Positions 34,542 to 46,490 of a stretch of 64,000 bases of DNA are shown here, piece after piece (positions within the stretch are counted from its first letter, which is position 1; the number at the start of each line of letters is the position of its first letter). The stretch comes from Romanomermis culicivorax (lineage: Eukaryota > Nematoda > Enoplea > Mermithida > Mermithidae). The translations under genes and the position numbers were made by a program. The notes under the pieces were generated by a model. It ran no database searches and had not been told where the DNA came from. It saw only the letters and a list, made by a program, of their open reading frames with translations. The stretch spans positions 434,001 through 498,000 of the forward strand of contig CAWUHX010000115.1 in the NCBI GenBank assembly GCA_963922205.1, given 5' to 3'.

Positions 34542-35326
34542 TGTCGTATTAAGTGCTCATACACCCTCGGCTACCTTGCTGCGGTTCTTGGGAGATCCAA
34601 TCTGGTACGGCCACTGACGCTAACCCAGTGCTAGAAACAATCCTACGGCAGGTCACGGAGTCTTGAGAAACAAAGATATTTATTCTGGAACTGACACAAG
34701 TGCAAATACAACCGTGAGCAAGTGGTAAACGAAATACAAAATGCCAAAATATGAATACGAACACTGGTTTCCTCCCTAAGTCGCTGACCCTTCTTAAGTC
34801 CCTGTACACAGAGTCCCAGGGACTTTCGGGTATCTTAATCCACGACCTAAGCTGAACGCCTGACGCAGTAATCTGTCTACCTGCTGAACAACCACTCACT
34901 CCTCTCCTCGATCAGGTTTGAACGTCGAAAATCTTCTCAGGTCGCGGGAGATCCTCTAGACGAGTCGGCGATGCGAAGATCGAAGACACACAACAATACG
35001 AACAATAAAATGCGTCCGCTATTCTTCCACAGTCGCCACGGGTCTTCTTCGAAGACGCAAAAGAAACGCGACCGGTTCACAATAAGACGTAATAATAATA
35101 ATAATGAAACAAACTGCAACGCGTCTAGCATCGACTTGCCAGATGCATGCAAAACATTCACGTCACCATTTATGTATTTTTTGAGCCAAAAATGTATATG
35201 ACACAAACCGTTTTACTGGTTTGTTTGCCCAAGAATAAATGAAATCACTTTAACAACAAAGGAGTTTTAGAGAATAAAAATGAGGTAGTTAGAGGACCAA
35301 AGGTCAGAGGAATTGACCCTCTGACA
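34542..35326 (-). repeat. 5' LTR of the retrotransposon
   Basis: 785 bp, same length as the 3' LTR and about 99% identical. The eight differences noted are single-base substitutions. A poly(A)-like AATAAA is on the minus strand at 34679-34684. Confidence 0.95.
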
Positions 35327-35330
35327 GTAT

Positions 35331-36012
35331 GACAAGACACTGCGCGGCGCCGCTTGTTAGTGTGAATAGGACAACCGGCGCCGCGTGGTACCTCGCGACG
35401 CCGGTTGTAAGGCTAATAATCAGTCTGAATGTATAAATTTTTACTGTATAATTTGCAGGTGATTAAAGATTGGCAATTCTTCCGTGGAGTATAGTAGATT
35501 TTTCCTTATCATAGGTGGCGCGACAGCGTCAACCTATAATATACTTGGCCCCCAAATTTCATGTCCCCCCCCTTAGAGCCAAAACGGTGAGAGCTAGAAC
35601 CTTCGGGTTTTTTGCATAATATCGGGCATAGGGGCAAACTATGGGGTGCCTTTCGTCATTTCGCCTCTATCTGCAAGTGGTGCTCGGTGGGGCCCCAAAA
35701 ATAGGTAAAAAACGCACTTTTTAAGGCCCCCCAGTTCCACCATGCCCAGCAATCGGTGTGCCATATCCAACCTCCATACTTCGGCCTCAGCATCTTGGGG
35801 GTGTAATCTCAAATGCGAATTTTTCTTTTTTTGAAATATGGCCTCACTTCAATTATATGGTTGTCCAAAGTCCCGGAAAACGCCAAATTTCCCAATTTTG
35901 TTATATAATACTATGGATTCAAAAAAATAGTTTTTGCAGCATAATGCACTACTAATTTTTTAGCAGTTTCAAATAAACCTGTAGCCTTATTGAGATTTTT
36001 GGGCTGCAAGGG
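35331..36012. other. Intergenic DNA right of the retrotransposon
   Basis: The first 90 bp are GC-rich and contain the inverted pair ACAACCGGCG / CGCCGGTTGT (35371-35409), part of an older repeat into which the retrotransposon inserted. The rest has runs such as CCCCCCCC near 35570 and AGTAGATTTTTCCTTAT, also found at 38684. No gene is seen. Confidence 0.5.
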
Positions 36013-37000
36013 TTTTCGACCATTGGGAATTTGATAGATGCGGTCACTTTACACAAAAAATTATCCCGGGTGTAAACAAGCGTATATCCGTGATTTTTCA
36101 GTGGAGGGAGTTTTCGACCGCGGGGAATTCAATAGACGCCCTTACTTTACACGAAAAATTATCCCAGGTGTAAACAAGCGTATTTCCCTGATTTTTCAGT
36201 GGTGAGAGTTTTCGACTGTGGGGAATTCAATAGACGTCCTCACTTTACACAAATAAATCATCCATGGTGTAAACAAGCGTATTTCCCTGATTTTTCAGTG
36301 GTGAGAGTTTTCGACTGTGGGGAATTCAATAGACGTCCTCACTTTACACAAATAAATCATCCATGGTGTAAACAAGCGTACTGCCGTAATTTTTTTGTGG
36401 ATGAGATTTTCGACCACGAGGAATTCAATGAATGTGATCACTTTACACCAAAAATTATCCAGTGTGTAAAGAAACGTATTTTCGTGATTTTTTGCTGGAA
36501 GAGGTTTTCGACCACAGGGAATTTGATAAATGCGATCACTTTACACAAAAAGTTATCCCGGTTGTAAACAAACGTATTTTCGCGATTTCCTGGTGGGCGG
36601 GGTTTTCGATCACGGAGAATTTGATGAATGCAATCATCTTACAAAAAAAACAAAGCGTCTTTTCGTGATTTTTATGGAAGGGGTTTTCGACTGCGGGGAA
36701 TTCAATGGATGTGTCACTTTACACAAAAAAATTATAAGTATGTTTTCGTGAGTTGAATGTGGGAGGGGTTTTCGACCACTGGGAATTTAATGAAAGTGAT
36801 CACTTTACACACTAATTCATATTGAGTGTAAAAAAATGTATTTCTGCGATTTTCGAGGGAAGATGTTTCTGACCATGGGAAATTTAATGGACGGAGTCAG
36901 TTTACACGTGTAAACAAATGTATTTCTGCGATTTTTTTGGTTGAAGGATTCTAAACCATGAGGAATTCAATAGATATGGTCACCTTTCAGTATCTTTACA
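36013..37000. repeat. Minisatellite, unit about 98-99 bp, about ten copies
   Basis: Units begin TTTTCGAC and contain GGGAATTCAATAGA, CACTTTACACAAA and GTGTAAACAAGCGTAT. Starts are at about 36013, 36111, 36209, 36308, 36407, 36504, 36601, 36682 and 36769, with two more decayed units to about 37000. The units at 36209 and 36308 are nearly identical; divergence rises toward the right. The 99-bp period keeps a reading frame open across several units, but this is a by-product of unit length. Confidence 0.92.
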
Positions 37001-39156
37001 ACGTTTTTAAAGTAATATGCGGTTTACACATCCTTTACTTTTGCCGGAGGTGAGAATTCGTTGCTTGAAGTTTTTTTATTGTTTTTTTGAAGGGCAGATG
37101 ACCAAATTTAAAACTTCAATGTGCTTCTATGAAGGTTTTCGTGCATGGTTGAGGCCCACTAAAAAGAGGTGAACTAGTTTATTAGAAAATGTCCCAATGG
37201 GGCAGAAAAAAGAAAAATATACTGGATAATTGCCAAGCCAGAAAAAGAAGTGGACTAGATTTTTGAGAACTTGGGTTAAAGTTGGAAAAAATTCACGTTC
37301 TTTATATTGGATTTTCATTCTTTCTCAAAAAAAATTGTCTATGTCTGTGAAAAAGTATATTCTGCAGCACGTGCATTTTGTCCTTCAACTGGCATCAACT
37401 ACAGTAAACTTTTCCTATATGAAAATTATATGCACCTGACTTCAAGTGTAAAGAAATGGTAAACCGATAGCATTCTAACTCCCGACCAATTCAAAACTCC
37501 TGCCTTTCACACTAGCTGAGAAATAGTGAGGGAGGCATATTATAGTCATTTTCAGAACTACAAAGGAACCTGAGGTTCGTTGCACTAACCCAACATGAAG
37601 ATAATTTCAACATTGGGATTAAATTGATGATCTTGAGTTTGAGCTATTCACAATGTCCAAATTATTTTCTTCCAATGCACAAATCATACTCACTTCAGGA
37701 TTAACTAAAACTGAGGTTTAAGTTCGGGTTTGGGAATTGCAGAAATTTTTATATTTATTTGCTTTAGAGATAAGAAAATTATGCGAAAATTTTAGTGCAA
37801 CCCGACAGCTCAAGCTGGGGATAATCTCGACATTGAGCTCGTTATGATCCAGATGACATTCAAATTATACCAAACTTAAGATTAAACTGAGTGGCCTTTT
37901 TGTTCGAGATTACCATGAGCTTAAGCTCAGACCCCTTTAGTGCAACTGGAATTTGGTTACAGTGATTGGGCACCGATCTGCAAATGGGAGAACAGAGTAA
38001 AGCATACAAAAACGCACCTGATTTAGGCCTGCCTATGTCAGGAGTGTGCGCGAAATCACCTACCCGGTTCTCCCGGACTCTACTCGCACTCCCACGGCAA
38101 CAGTACGACTTTTTTGAAAGCAAGATTGGAGCGACAAAGATGGGTGAAATTGCTTCCCATTTGCAATCCCGCAAAAAGCGCTTTTTCTGCAAATTTCAGT
38201 TTAAATCTGTGAATGATGCTCTCAAAAACTGTGAATGATGCTATTTTGTTCAATAGTCAAATAGAAGAGAATAAATTTGTTTCTAGCTTGCAATCGGTAG
38301 AACTTACGGAGTGAATTCTATGCGATATTTCATATAAAATGAGTGAATGAAACGTATCTTGCACAATCAATTTAGTTCTTAGAAGACTTTGTGCTGTAGC
38401 TCTTTTTCTAAAAAAGCTGAATGGGATTTTATAAGCCACTTTCCCACATGATTCCTTTTGTTGACACCAAATTCAGTAAAAATGTTTAACACAGTTGGAA
38501 GCAAACATGTGTGAGAGAAGACATGGGGGTACAAACTTCCACAAGGGTTTTGGAACTGGAAAATTTGTTATACAAAAAATTTTTTGGTCAACCTTTTTTT
38601 GAATTTTTTGTCTCACAAAATGCTAAAACATCAAGTCCACGCCTGTACCCTCCTAAAAATTTCAGAGATGCACATAAACTATAGTAGATTTTTCCTTATA
38701 GGAAATGGATGAACAATTTTATCAGGACATTCTATAAAGTCTTTCTCATTGTACAAATGGAAATATATATTTTTTGAGGAAGCTGTAAAAAATGCATAAA
38801 ATACAGTGTTAGTGCAATTGAATCGAATCTTTTCACAATGGTAACACAGCACATTGCAAGAAGATATGTTCTACGATCACAAAAAGCTCGTGTGTCAAAC
38901 AATTACATACAAAAATAAATGCTGCATTCAAAATTGTTTTGCACAAAGCCTTCATTGGGGACTTTCGAGCTAAAATCTGGTGGGGTTAATTGAATTGAAT
39001 AAGCCCACAAACGTTCAATTCCATATGACGCTTGGTTAAGTATAAAACGATAGTATGAAATAGTGATGCGTATGTAATACTTGCTTTCCAGTTTTGATTT
39101 GGAAGGATTTCAAAGACAACAGACCATAGAGACATAATGTTATTTGATCTACGATT
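37001..39156. other. Intergenic DNA, no supported gene
   Basis: AT-rich. It contains a candidate inverted-repeat element bounded by GTTGCACTAA (37579) and TTAGTGCAAC (ending 37801, repeated ending 37946), and a half copy of MITE family A ending near 39126. Short frames have no recognisable features. Confidence 0.45.
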
Positions 39157-39538
39157 ATGACAATAGCATGGTTCTTTCAACTGCTACTCAGGCGAACATT
39201 TTCATATAAAATCACGAACCATGTCGTGATTAACAAGATTAACTCGTTCCCGAGAATTTTACGATCAGAAATGGGTTTAAGCAATTCACAAAATTCCTCC
39301 ATTAGTTTCTTTCCCGGGTTGGTTGAACCTTTTTTCAAGAACCGCCAATCTTCCGGTCTATGGAACAATTTCGAGGCAATTCAAGATTGTGGCATTCAAT
39401 CCAATATATATGGTTCGTTGCCCGACAATTACAAGCTAATTACTCCGATTCGGGTTTATAATGCGCAAAATATCAAATTATCACGAAATACTTTGAGAAT
39501 AAGAAAGACACACACAAATGGTGGCTTTCTTGCACGAA
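39157..39538 (+). CDS. Candidate upstream exon, possibly of K2P channel 2
   Basis: An open frame of about 127 codons with more coding-like composition than its surroundings, ending in a good donor (CGAAT then GTGAGT) in phase 2. The product has no recognised domain; the C-terminal end is basic, as expected just before a first membrane helix. Phase 2 would join either the candidate exon at 41319 or an acceptor at 43393 in front of the first K2P helix. The start is uncertain: ATG 39157, a later in-frame ATG near 39271, or an acceptor at about 39190. Support is composition and phase only. Confidence 0.3.
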
Positions 39539-41318
39539 TGTGAGTGTGACATTGAGTTTGATCAAGAAATAGATGGATGTAGTTGGTACGATGTTCAATT
39601 AAGTAGAAGTGTATAATGATTTGATATACTGGAGTGTCGCGAATATATTATATGCATGGTAACAATCGCACCAGAAAGTCAGTGCATGGAGTACAGGCTG
39701 TCCGAAAAAGACGAATCATCTACTTACCCTATACTACATTTCTTCCGAAGCGATAGATACAGAGATACCATGTAAAGTCCAAAAGAGAGGAACTAGTTAA
39801 CTTAATACTGTAGTGAATGAAAAAAATTTTTTCGTTCATGCGCTTCAAACAGATCAAATGAAAATTTCCTTCAATAACCTGGCTAAATAGTCGAAATTTC
39901 TTATTCAAGTAATAGGAGGATAAGCGTGATGCTTTCTACAATTTTGCTTTTTTTCATGCAGAATAAAGTTTTTCACTGCCTGAAAACTGCGTTTCAAACT
40001 GAACTTAACTTTCATGGTTCTCACAACGTCTATTATTTCGAAGTAGATGGGCTGTAAAAAACGATTACCGGGAAAAGCAGAAGCAAATTTGTAGTAGTTG
40101 TTGGTAGTAAAAGCAAAACGAAGCCATTTACACAAAAAATGGTATGGGATCAATGAGTATACTCACAAATTTCCAGTCTACATGGTTAAGCACGAAATAT
40201 TAAAATTATGATATAGTGCTTTCTTTCCATTCTAAATATTTACAACAAGACTATAAGTCTCCAGGTATAAATTCAGAATATATACATGTTATAGCGCATT
40301 CGCTAGCTTATCGACTTGAGAATAATGTCACAGTAATCTTTTTTACCCATACGACACAGTTACACTAAAACTTGCATAAGTTCGCCTGTATGTTGAAGAG
40401 ACTCCTGGATGTTGCCGTTGCTCCCATCACAAGTCACTGTCGGGGTACGTGTGACCATCTTGACCAGATCTCAACAAAAATGGCCGAGTTCAGAATCCGT
40501 GGACTGGAGGAAACCAAAGTCCTACGGTTGAAACATGCATGCGAGAATACAACATGTACCCAAGGACAAAGCTTATAAGATACTGAGACGTGCATTAGAC
40601 AGATAATTGTGAGTACTAAAACAAGTTCTTTGACAAGAAATGTTCACCTCTAATATCCTTTGAAGTGCAGTGCTCTGAAATTTGATGAATTCCATGAGCT
40701 TAAGGATCGAAAATGTAGCGGCATTAGATTGCCTTATTTTATGATACTTTTCTGATCCGCATCTGTCATAGTTTCTGAGGAAAGGTATAAATAAGTTGAC
40801 TTTCGATTGTTTACTAGCAAATTTCTGGGTAAAGACAGTCTATGGGCAAAGGTGGTCAGGGTAGCATTATTCAGGTTATTGAAGGCTATCGAATGGACCA
40901 TGTATGACATGTATGATTTTAGAAAATAATTCATTGATTCACAAAAAAATAGTTTCCAAGTTTTAAGTTAAAAACTATGGTAATAGCTGCGTCCGATTCT
41001 ACAAGTTTAATAAAAAACATCAGTGGTTCATTCCCTATTGCAAGAATCCCTCAGTTCATAAAACTAAGCTATTGATGAAGTTATAGAATGGACATAAAAC
41101 TGGACTTCCTTTAATTCTGAAAAGTTTATAACAGCTTCACGCGTCTGTTCAAGATACAGGATATTGACTTCCTGTAAATATTTCATGTTAACGTAAAGTA
41201 AGGATATGTTGCCCCTGACAGATTGTCAGTGCAATCTCGGACTATTTTCGCATAACTTTCAGATTACAATTTTAAAAACCCAGAAAAGTAAGTGTTCACT
41301 AAATGGCCTATTCTATAG

Positions 41319-41414
41319 AATGTCAATCTTGAGAAGAATAGCACAATTAGACACTGATGCAGCTGATGTATCTTCTGTAGTGCATAACTTGAACAATAAC
41401 AACAAAAATTGCTT
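41319..41414 (+). CDS. Candidate small exon upstream of K2P channel 2
   Basis: Acceptor-like TTCTATAG, then an open segment starting ATGTCAATCTTG and ending at the donor GCTT then GTGAGA in phase 2. It would encode a short basic then acidic stretch (MSILRRIAQLDTDAADVSSV). The phases at both ends fit between 39538 and 43394, or it could itself hold the start codon. No homology is recognised. Confidence 0.25.
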
Positions 41415-43393
41415 GTGAGATACAGAATGTATAACTGGGCGGAATATACACAAATGTCTGAAGAAGTAACGATGACAGACAATGAAAAAACAGATTCTCC
41501 GCAATTTAATTTGGATGGTTTTGCTGAAAATCGAGTTTTTTCGCGGCATAATGTTTTAATTTTCATGCGAATTCTATGTACAATGTTATCGAATCCCACT
41601 TGTATACACAGTAATGAGGAAACGTGTTTGTACATCACGATAGCAATTTTCATTATATACGCTGCTTTCTTTCCTCGACAATAATATTCCTCAGCAAAAA
41701 ATATAAGCATTTACTCTTTAAGAAGGGAATAAAGTGGAATGAAGCGTGAGATTAACTCAAAAACTGTAAAAAAATGTGAGAAAAATTTAATGAAAGTTAT
41801 GTTTCACATAATATTAAGAAGGAGTCAGACAAACGCCCCAACAGAAAGGTATCGTGATATACTGCGTGCAAATCTAATCAAAAAATCTGCGGAAAAGAAT
41901 TCCCTCGGTTTATCTTACATTTTTTAGATATGCACAAGAAACACCGTGATATACTTGATTTTTCACTCCTCCTCTCTATGAGACTAAGCTGAATGATTCA
42001 ATTCCCTTCAATCATCTACTTCTACTGTCGACGTTAAACACGCTCAGCATGCACAGTAGGTGAAACTCAATTATAATTGTATCATTTGTCATGTAAAACT
42101 CTATAATGATTTGTTATCTCCAGAAATACAATTTTTATGGAGCTTGAAATGGATACTATAATTGAATATATAAGCAGTGAACTACTTCTCATTAGGTGAA
42201 ATATGCTACTTATATATAAAATTGATATACAGGTGCATTCTCTCAAATTTATGACGTACAGTACTTAGACGGCTGAAAATTTCATTTCGAACCTTAAATA
42301 CGAGTACATTTACATTTATTACCACGAATTATTCTGTTTTTTCATAAACTTTGGATGACTGTAACATGGAAACGCTGCCAGTATCACATCTCAGCAATCA
42401 CTCTTGCAAAGTGAAAATTGCCAAAAATGAGCCTGTCATTGAAATCATTTACACATGCTTTTGACCAAGAAATTTTTCACAAAAAAAAGCTAAAGGTTAG
42501 TTGAGTACACTAACTGGTTTTCGGCCCTACATGACAATTATTTTAGCTGAAAATCTTAAAAATTTGAAATAGTACTTGTTCTCCACTTTTGTTATTTGGA
42601 AGCATTTCAAGAAAAATAGACTATAAAAATTATGTCAATTTTCTGACTTTTTTGATATTTTGAGATTTTGGGTATTTCTGTGTTCAGTGTACGGGAATTT
42701 GTGTTAATTTTAGTGTAAACAAATCAATGATGAAAAATAAGTGTTGTAGTATCAATGGGTCCTTTATTGGCTATGTAATGGTCTATGAAATGTATCATTT
42801 CAGAATCTATGCTTGGAGACCTTCCCTTCTTAGTTGATGTATTCAGCATACGAAATCAGTAATAATAACATCGATGTGGAAATTAAACAGCAGATATGCA
42901 TATTTTTGAGAAACCGTTTCCAGACACTTTGGAATTTTGAATAGTTAGGAATTTTCTCTAGTTAGATAAGGTTCGAAAGTAACCTTGGAATTTTTTGAAC
43001 TTTTAGTCAAAAGCATAGTTTTACAAAAACGTAGGATAAGAATTTCATCCGTCAATCTTTCCACTTTCCACGTAAGCAGTAAGGAGGAAGTTTGTTCAGA
43101 ACGTCTGATTTTATTCATTCTTCTTTTCTCGGAAATTACACATTCTGTAGCTACGGTTTCAGACAATTATTCAGGGAAAAATTGCATAATAACAGCTATT
43201 CTCTGAATCCATGCTTAACTGTCGTTGAAACTGCTTTTAGACCAAAAAACTAATATAAATGTTTATAGCAGCAAACAATATCTTTCAGGTTGCTAGGCAC
43301 AAAAGATCGTAAATTGCTCATCTTTTGCTATCATCATCAATTTCGGCTGCGCTTTAGTTGTGATTTTTCCACATTTTCCATTCAATGACAAAG
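41415..43393. other. AT-rich DNA left of K2P channel 2
   Basis: Holds a MITE family A copy (42331-42625). An 86-codon frame at 41427-41684 has no recognisable domain. No other exon is supported. Confidence 0.4.
42331..42625. mobile_element. MITE family A copy
   Basis: Left ATTCTGTTTTTTCATAAACT, right ATTTGGAAGCATTTCAAGAA then AAATAGACTATA. The interior has AGTACTTGTTCTCCACTTTT and TTGAGTACACTAACTGGTTT, as in other copies. Confidence 0.6.
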
Positions 43394-43400
43394 TTTGACC

Positions 43401-45412
43401 ATGTTTTTGAAATTCTTTAAAAATTTGTTCATATTCGTCCTTTTGATAATTTTCATTGTATTTGCCAGTCTCTTATTTTACTTCATTGATTTGACTCTTA
43501 CGAAGCCTGGTTCCTACAATTTAGAAAATTCTACTCGACAAGGATCAACTGGCAGTGTGAACGACAACAATGCTAACAAAAATTCCTTCTTAGCCGCATT
43601 GCACTTCATATTCAGTTTGATATCTACGATAGGTGAGAAAGTGATTCGAATGAGGAGCCATACAGGTCGGATAGATAAATTTTTGGAGCTCATCAAAAAT
43701 TTTAAAATAAAATTTTATGTTTTTTCCATTTTGTAAGGCCTCGATTGGCATCGGATTAATTCGTGCCGAAAGTGTCAGGAACGTCCTGACAACTTTTCAT
43801 GATGGTCATACATGGTTAAAAAACTGAATCGAGAAAGAACTTTGAATGCCCCATGAGAAAGAACATCGTTGGCTTGACAGTCCTGAAGAAACTAGAAATA
43901 TTCCGTGGTCTCACTATAAAATTTCTCAAAAACAATAGCTGCAGACAATACTCCAATTTGATCAATCAGAGAAAACAATGTCTTAGCAAGACTTTCGATG
44001 ACAATAAAAATGCGTTGCGCTGAGCGAAGTAACAATAAGTATTTAATTCTGCTAAAGTGAAAATATGCGACTATTGTACTTGTACAGATCATAATGCAGA
44101 AATACTTTCTCACACTGAACAGTAAACCTGTCGTTTTTAGCCGAAGTCCTCTATTTTGATTATCTATAACAGAGCCTTTTTGTAAAAATTTATAGTTTTT
44201 CTTCGAAATTCACAGTATTTAATTTCAAATGATTTTCAAACTATATTTTCCACGAAATTATTTGATTTTTCTTGAAGCATAACACTGCAAAAGTTAAAGA
44301 TTTGATGTTGGAAAGCAGGTACTATTTGATATTTTTGCAGTTTTCTGCTAATTCATATGCATGCAAATACAAATGCAACTTTTCGAGCTAACTCAACTGA
44401 GTTTTAACAATTTTTGTATAAAAAATATCTGCAGTAAAAAATTCTTGCAATATTTTTGGCATAAAAACAGAATGAAACTTGATTTGATTCCTGTAACATA
44501 CATTTTTTTCATTGCTCAGGCTACGGCGACGTGGTGCCTCAGACTGTTCAAGGTCGTATACTGTCCATCTTGACCGCTGTGTTCGGCATACCCATATGCT
44601 TGACTTGCTTAGCTATTTTCGGCAAACATTTGGAAAAATTATTGACCATCATCTGGTCCAGGGTGGCCAGAGGAAATCCGACGAAAACCAAATCCATGGA
44701 TTTGACCAGCCCTTCACCTCCATTATTTTTAGGACTTTGCCTGACATTCCTGTGGATTTTATGTTCATCACTTTACTTTTATTCGATTTTGAAATCAAGT
44801 TCCGATTTCAACGAAGATTTTACATTTTTCACGGCCTGCTATTTTACTGTAATCACATTTTTGACTATCGGATACGGTGAATATTACCCGGGTCGGTACG
44901 AATACATTTTTTTGACGATGTTTTTCGTATTCGTCGGTTTGGCCATGATGACCATGTGTATCGAAATCGTACAAACCAATATAGAAAAATTATTTGACGA
45001 AATCGATCAATCGATCGACCAAGAATACAAAATTAATTTGATATCGAACGATAATCAAACTACGGATCCAAATCGAAAATTATCATTCGATCGGTACAGC
45101 ACGAAACAAATCCAAAAATTTATCATGCTGGATTTGATGTCCAAAAAAGGAGGAAAAAATCGTGGAGTTGGTAAAAAATTTTTGTACTCTTTTATGGGTC
45201 AAAAGGAGAAAGAACGATTGGCCGAAAAATTCGTCAAAAGGTCATCCATGGTCAACAAATCGGTGCAAGTCGATATTGATAAGAAAGATGGTGAAAGTCA
45301 AGCCAAAGTGGCCATGAGCGATTGCCAAATTCAGGTCGATCGCAAATGGAATTCGGCCAGGAAATGGGAAGCTGTGAAAATAGTGGGTAAAGTGCGTCAC
45401 ATGTTTGATTGA
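43401..45412 (+). CDS. TWK-type two-pore-domain potassium channel 2
   Basis: K2P leak channel, 374 residues from exons 43401-43632 and 44520-45412. M1 is at about 9-30, directly at the N terminus, followed by a short extracellular loop (about 30 residues, one sequon NST). The first pore is STIGYGD (75-81, split by the intron), M2 about 91-113, M3 about 146-167, the second pore TIGYGEYYP (193-201), M4 about 205-227. The cytoplasmic tail (about 145 residues) has SVQVDI (325-330) and CQIQVDR (346-352), similar to the tail motifs of channel 1. The second filter ends in Glu where Asp or Asn is usual in the family, and the cap loop is short. The very short N terminus suggests one or two missing upstream exons. 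An AATAAA lies at 45483-45488. Confidence 0.85.
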
Positions 45413-45482
45413 GAAGTTTCTGAAACTTTTGATTGAGATGTTCACGATCATAAATATCTTATTGTCCACAAATATTTTCTGC

Positions 45483-45488
45483 AATAAA
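45483..45488 (+). promoter_or_regulatory. Poly(A) signal of K2P channel 2
   Basis: AATAAA about 70 nt after the stop codon, followed by TAATCC. Canonical sequence at a plausible distance. Confidence 0.6.
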
Positions 45489-46490
45489 TAATCCAATACA
45501 GAATGTGCGAAAAAATGAAAAAACAATGACACAAAATATTTTAAGAAAACGGACAATGAACTGAAATCTGGAAACTGAGTGAAATTTGGGTCACACCATA
45601 GTGCCTCTAATTCAAAGGTCTGATTCGGATTAGTTCATACTTACAGAAGAATGATCAAAAACTAATTATGCAATCCGAATTTGAAGCATAGCTAACTAAA
45701 TGGACATGATTCTAGAAAAGGATAGACTTTTCAAAACTCATTGACATTTTTGCTTCAATGATCCTCGATGACCATCATTTCCAAAAGTCCTGAAACTATG
45801 GTAATGCATTTCCTGATAATAGAACTGCATTTGTATAATCTTGTATACTTTTTTGATTTCTTGGATATTTTGGATATTTGTATTTTTGATTTTTTTGCAA
45901 ATATTTTTATTTCATTTTTTATATTTTAGGACATGTGGATTTTGAAAACTAAGTCTTATTCAGAAAGTCGTCTGGAAGCGTCTAAAATCCTAAAAATAGT
46001 TGATCTTCGATGATTAAGATGATCAAAACAAATTCAATCCCAGGCTCAATTGATTATCTTGTGATGGAGGGTTTATATCAAATTCTCTCCATTTTTTAAA
46101 CAGAATTCCTTTTGTTTTTTTACTTTTTTCTATTTCCTATGTTCTCTGTAGAAAATTTGCTATTTTTTATGGGAAGAATATTAATGAAAGATTTAGGAAT
46201 TGAAGCGTGAATTTTTCATCAAATTAGATCTTCGTGACAATAAAATTGGCTATGAAAATTGCGATACAACAGCAACCGGTCCCAAATGTTACAAAAACCG
46301 TTTTCCTCATAGGCCTTCTTACACGGAAATTTACATACCTCATATAATGAAATACTGACTTTGAATCGCTGCGCAATTATAATCTTTTAAACTTCATCAC
46401 ATATTCAAGATTGTCTACACAGGGCATGTTTTGCCATTCAGATGCTTCTATGGTTGAAATCCGACATTTATGCAAACTTTAGTGAAAAGC
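45489..46490. other. Convergent intergenic DNA
   Basis: AT-rich, with T-rich patches near 45850-45930 and 46090-46140. No gene or clear repeat is seen. Confidence 0.4.

Larger units (their letters stand above)
21726..35326 (-). mobile_element. Ty3/gypsy-type LTR retrotransposon, full length, 13.6 kb, with an extra exonuclease ORF
   Basis: Two 785-bp LTRs in direct orientation bound a 12.0-kb internal region read on the minus strand: primer-binding site, gag, protease, RT, RNase H, integrase, a 0.7-kb gap, then a second long frame opening with a DEDDy exonuclease, and a GC-rich 3' region ending in a polypurine tract. GTAT flanks both ends (21722-21725 and 35327-35330), the 4-bp target duplication. 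Domain order PR-RT-RH-IN places it with Ty3/gypsy (Metaviridae). I count about eight differences between the LTRs (about 1%), so insertion appears recent. Six in-frame stops interrupt the coding frames, so this copy is probably not autonomous. Its base composition is visibly more GC-rich than the flanking DNA. Confidence 0.95.

Noticed and set aside
36199..36751. Frames with a repeated 33-residue unit ([13 protein letters not shown] and similar)
   Set aside because: They follow from the 99-bp minisatellite period; flanks show no gene structure and neighbouring units shift frame.
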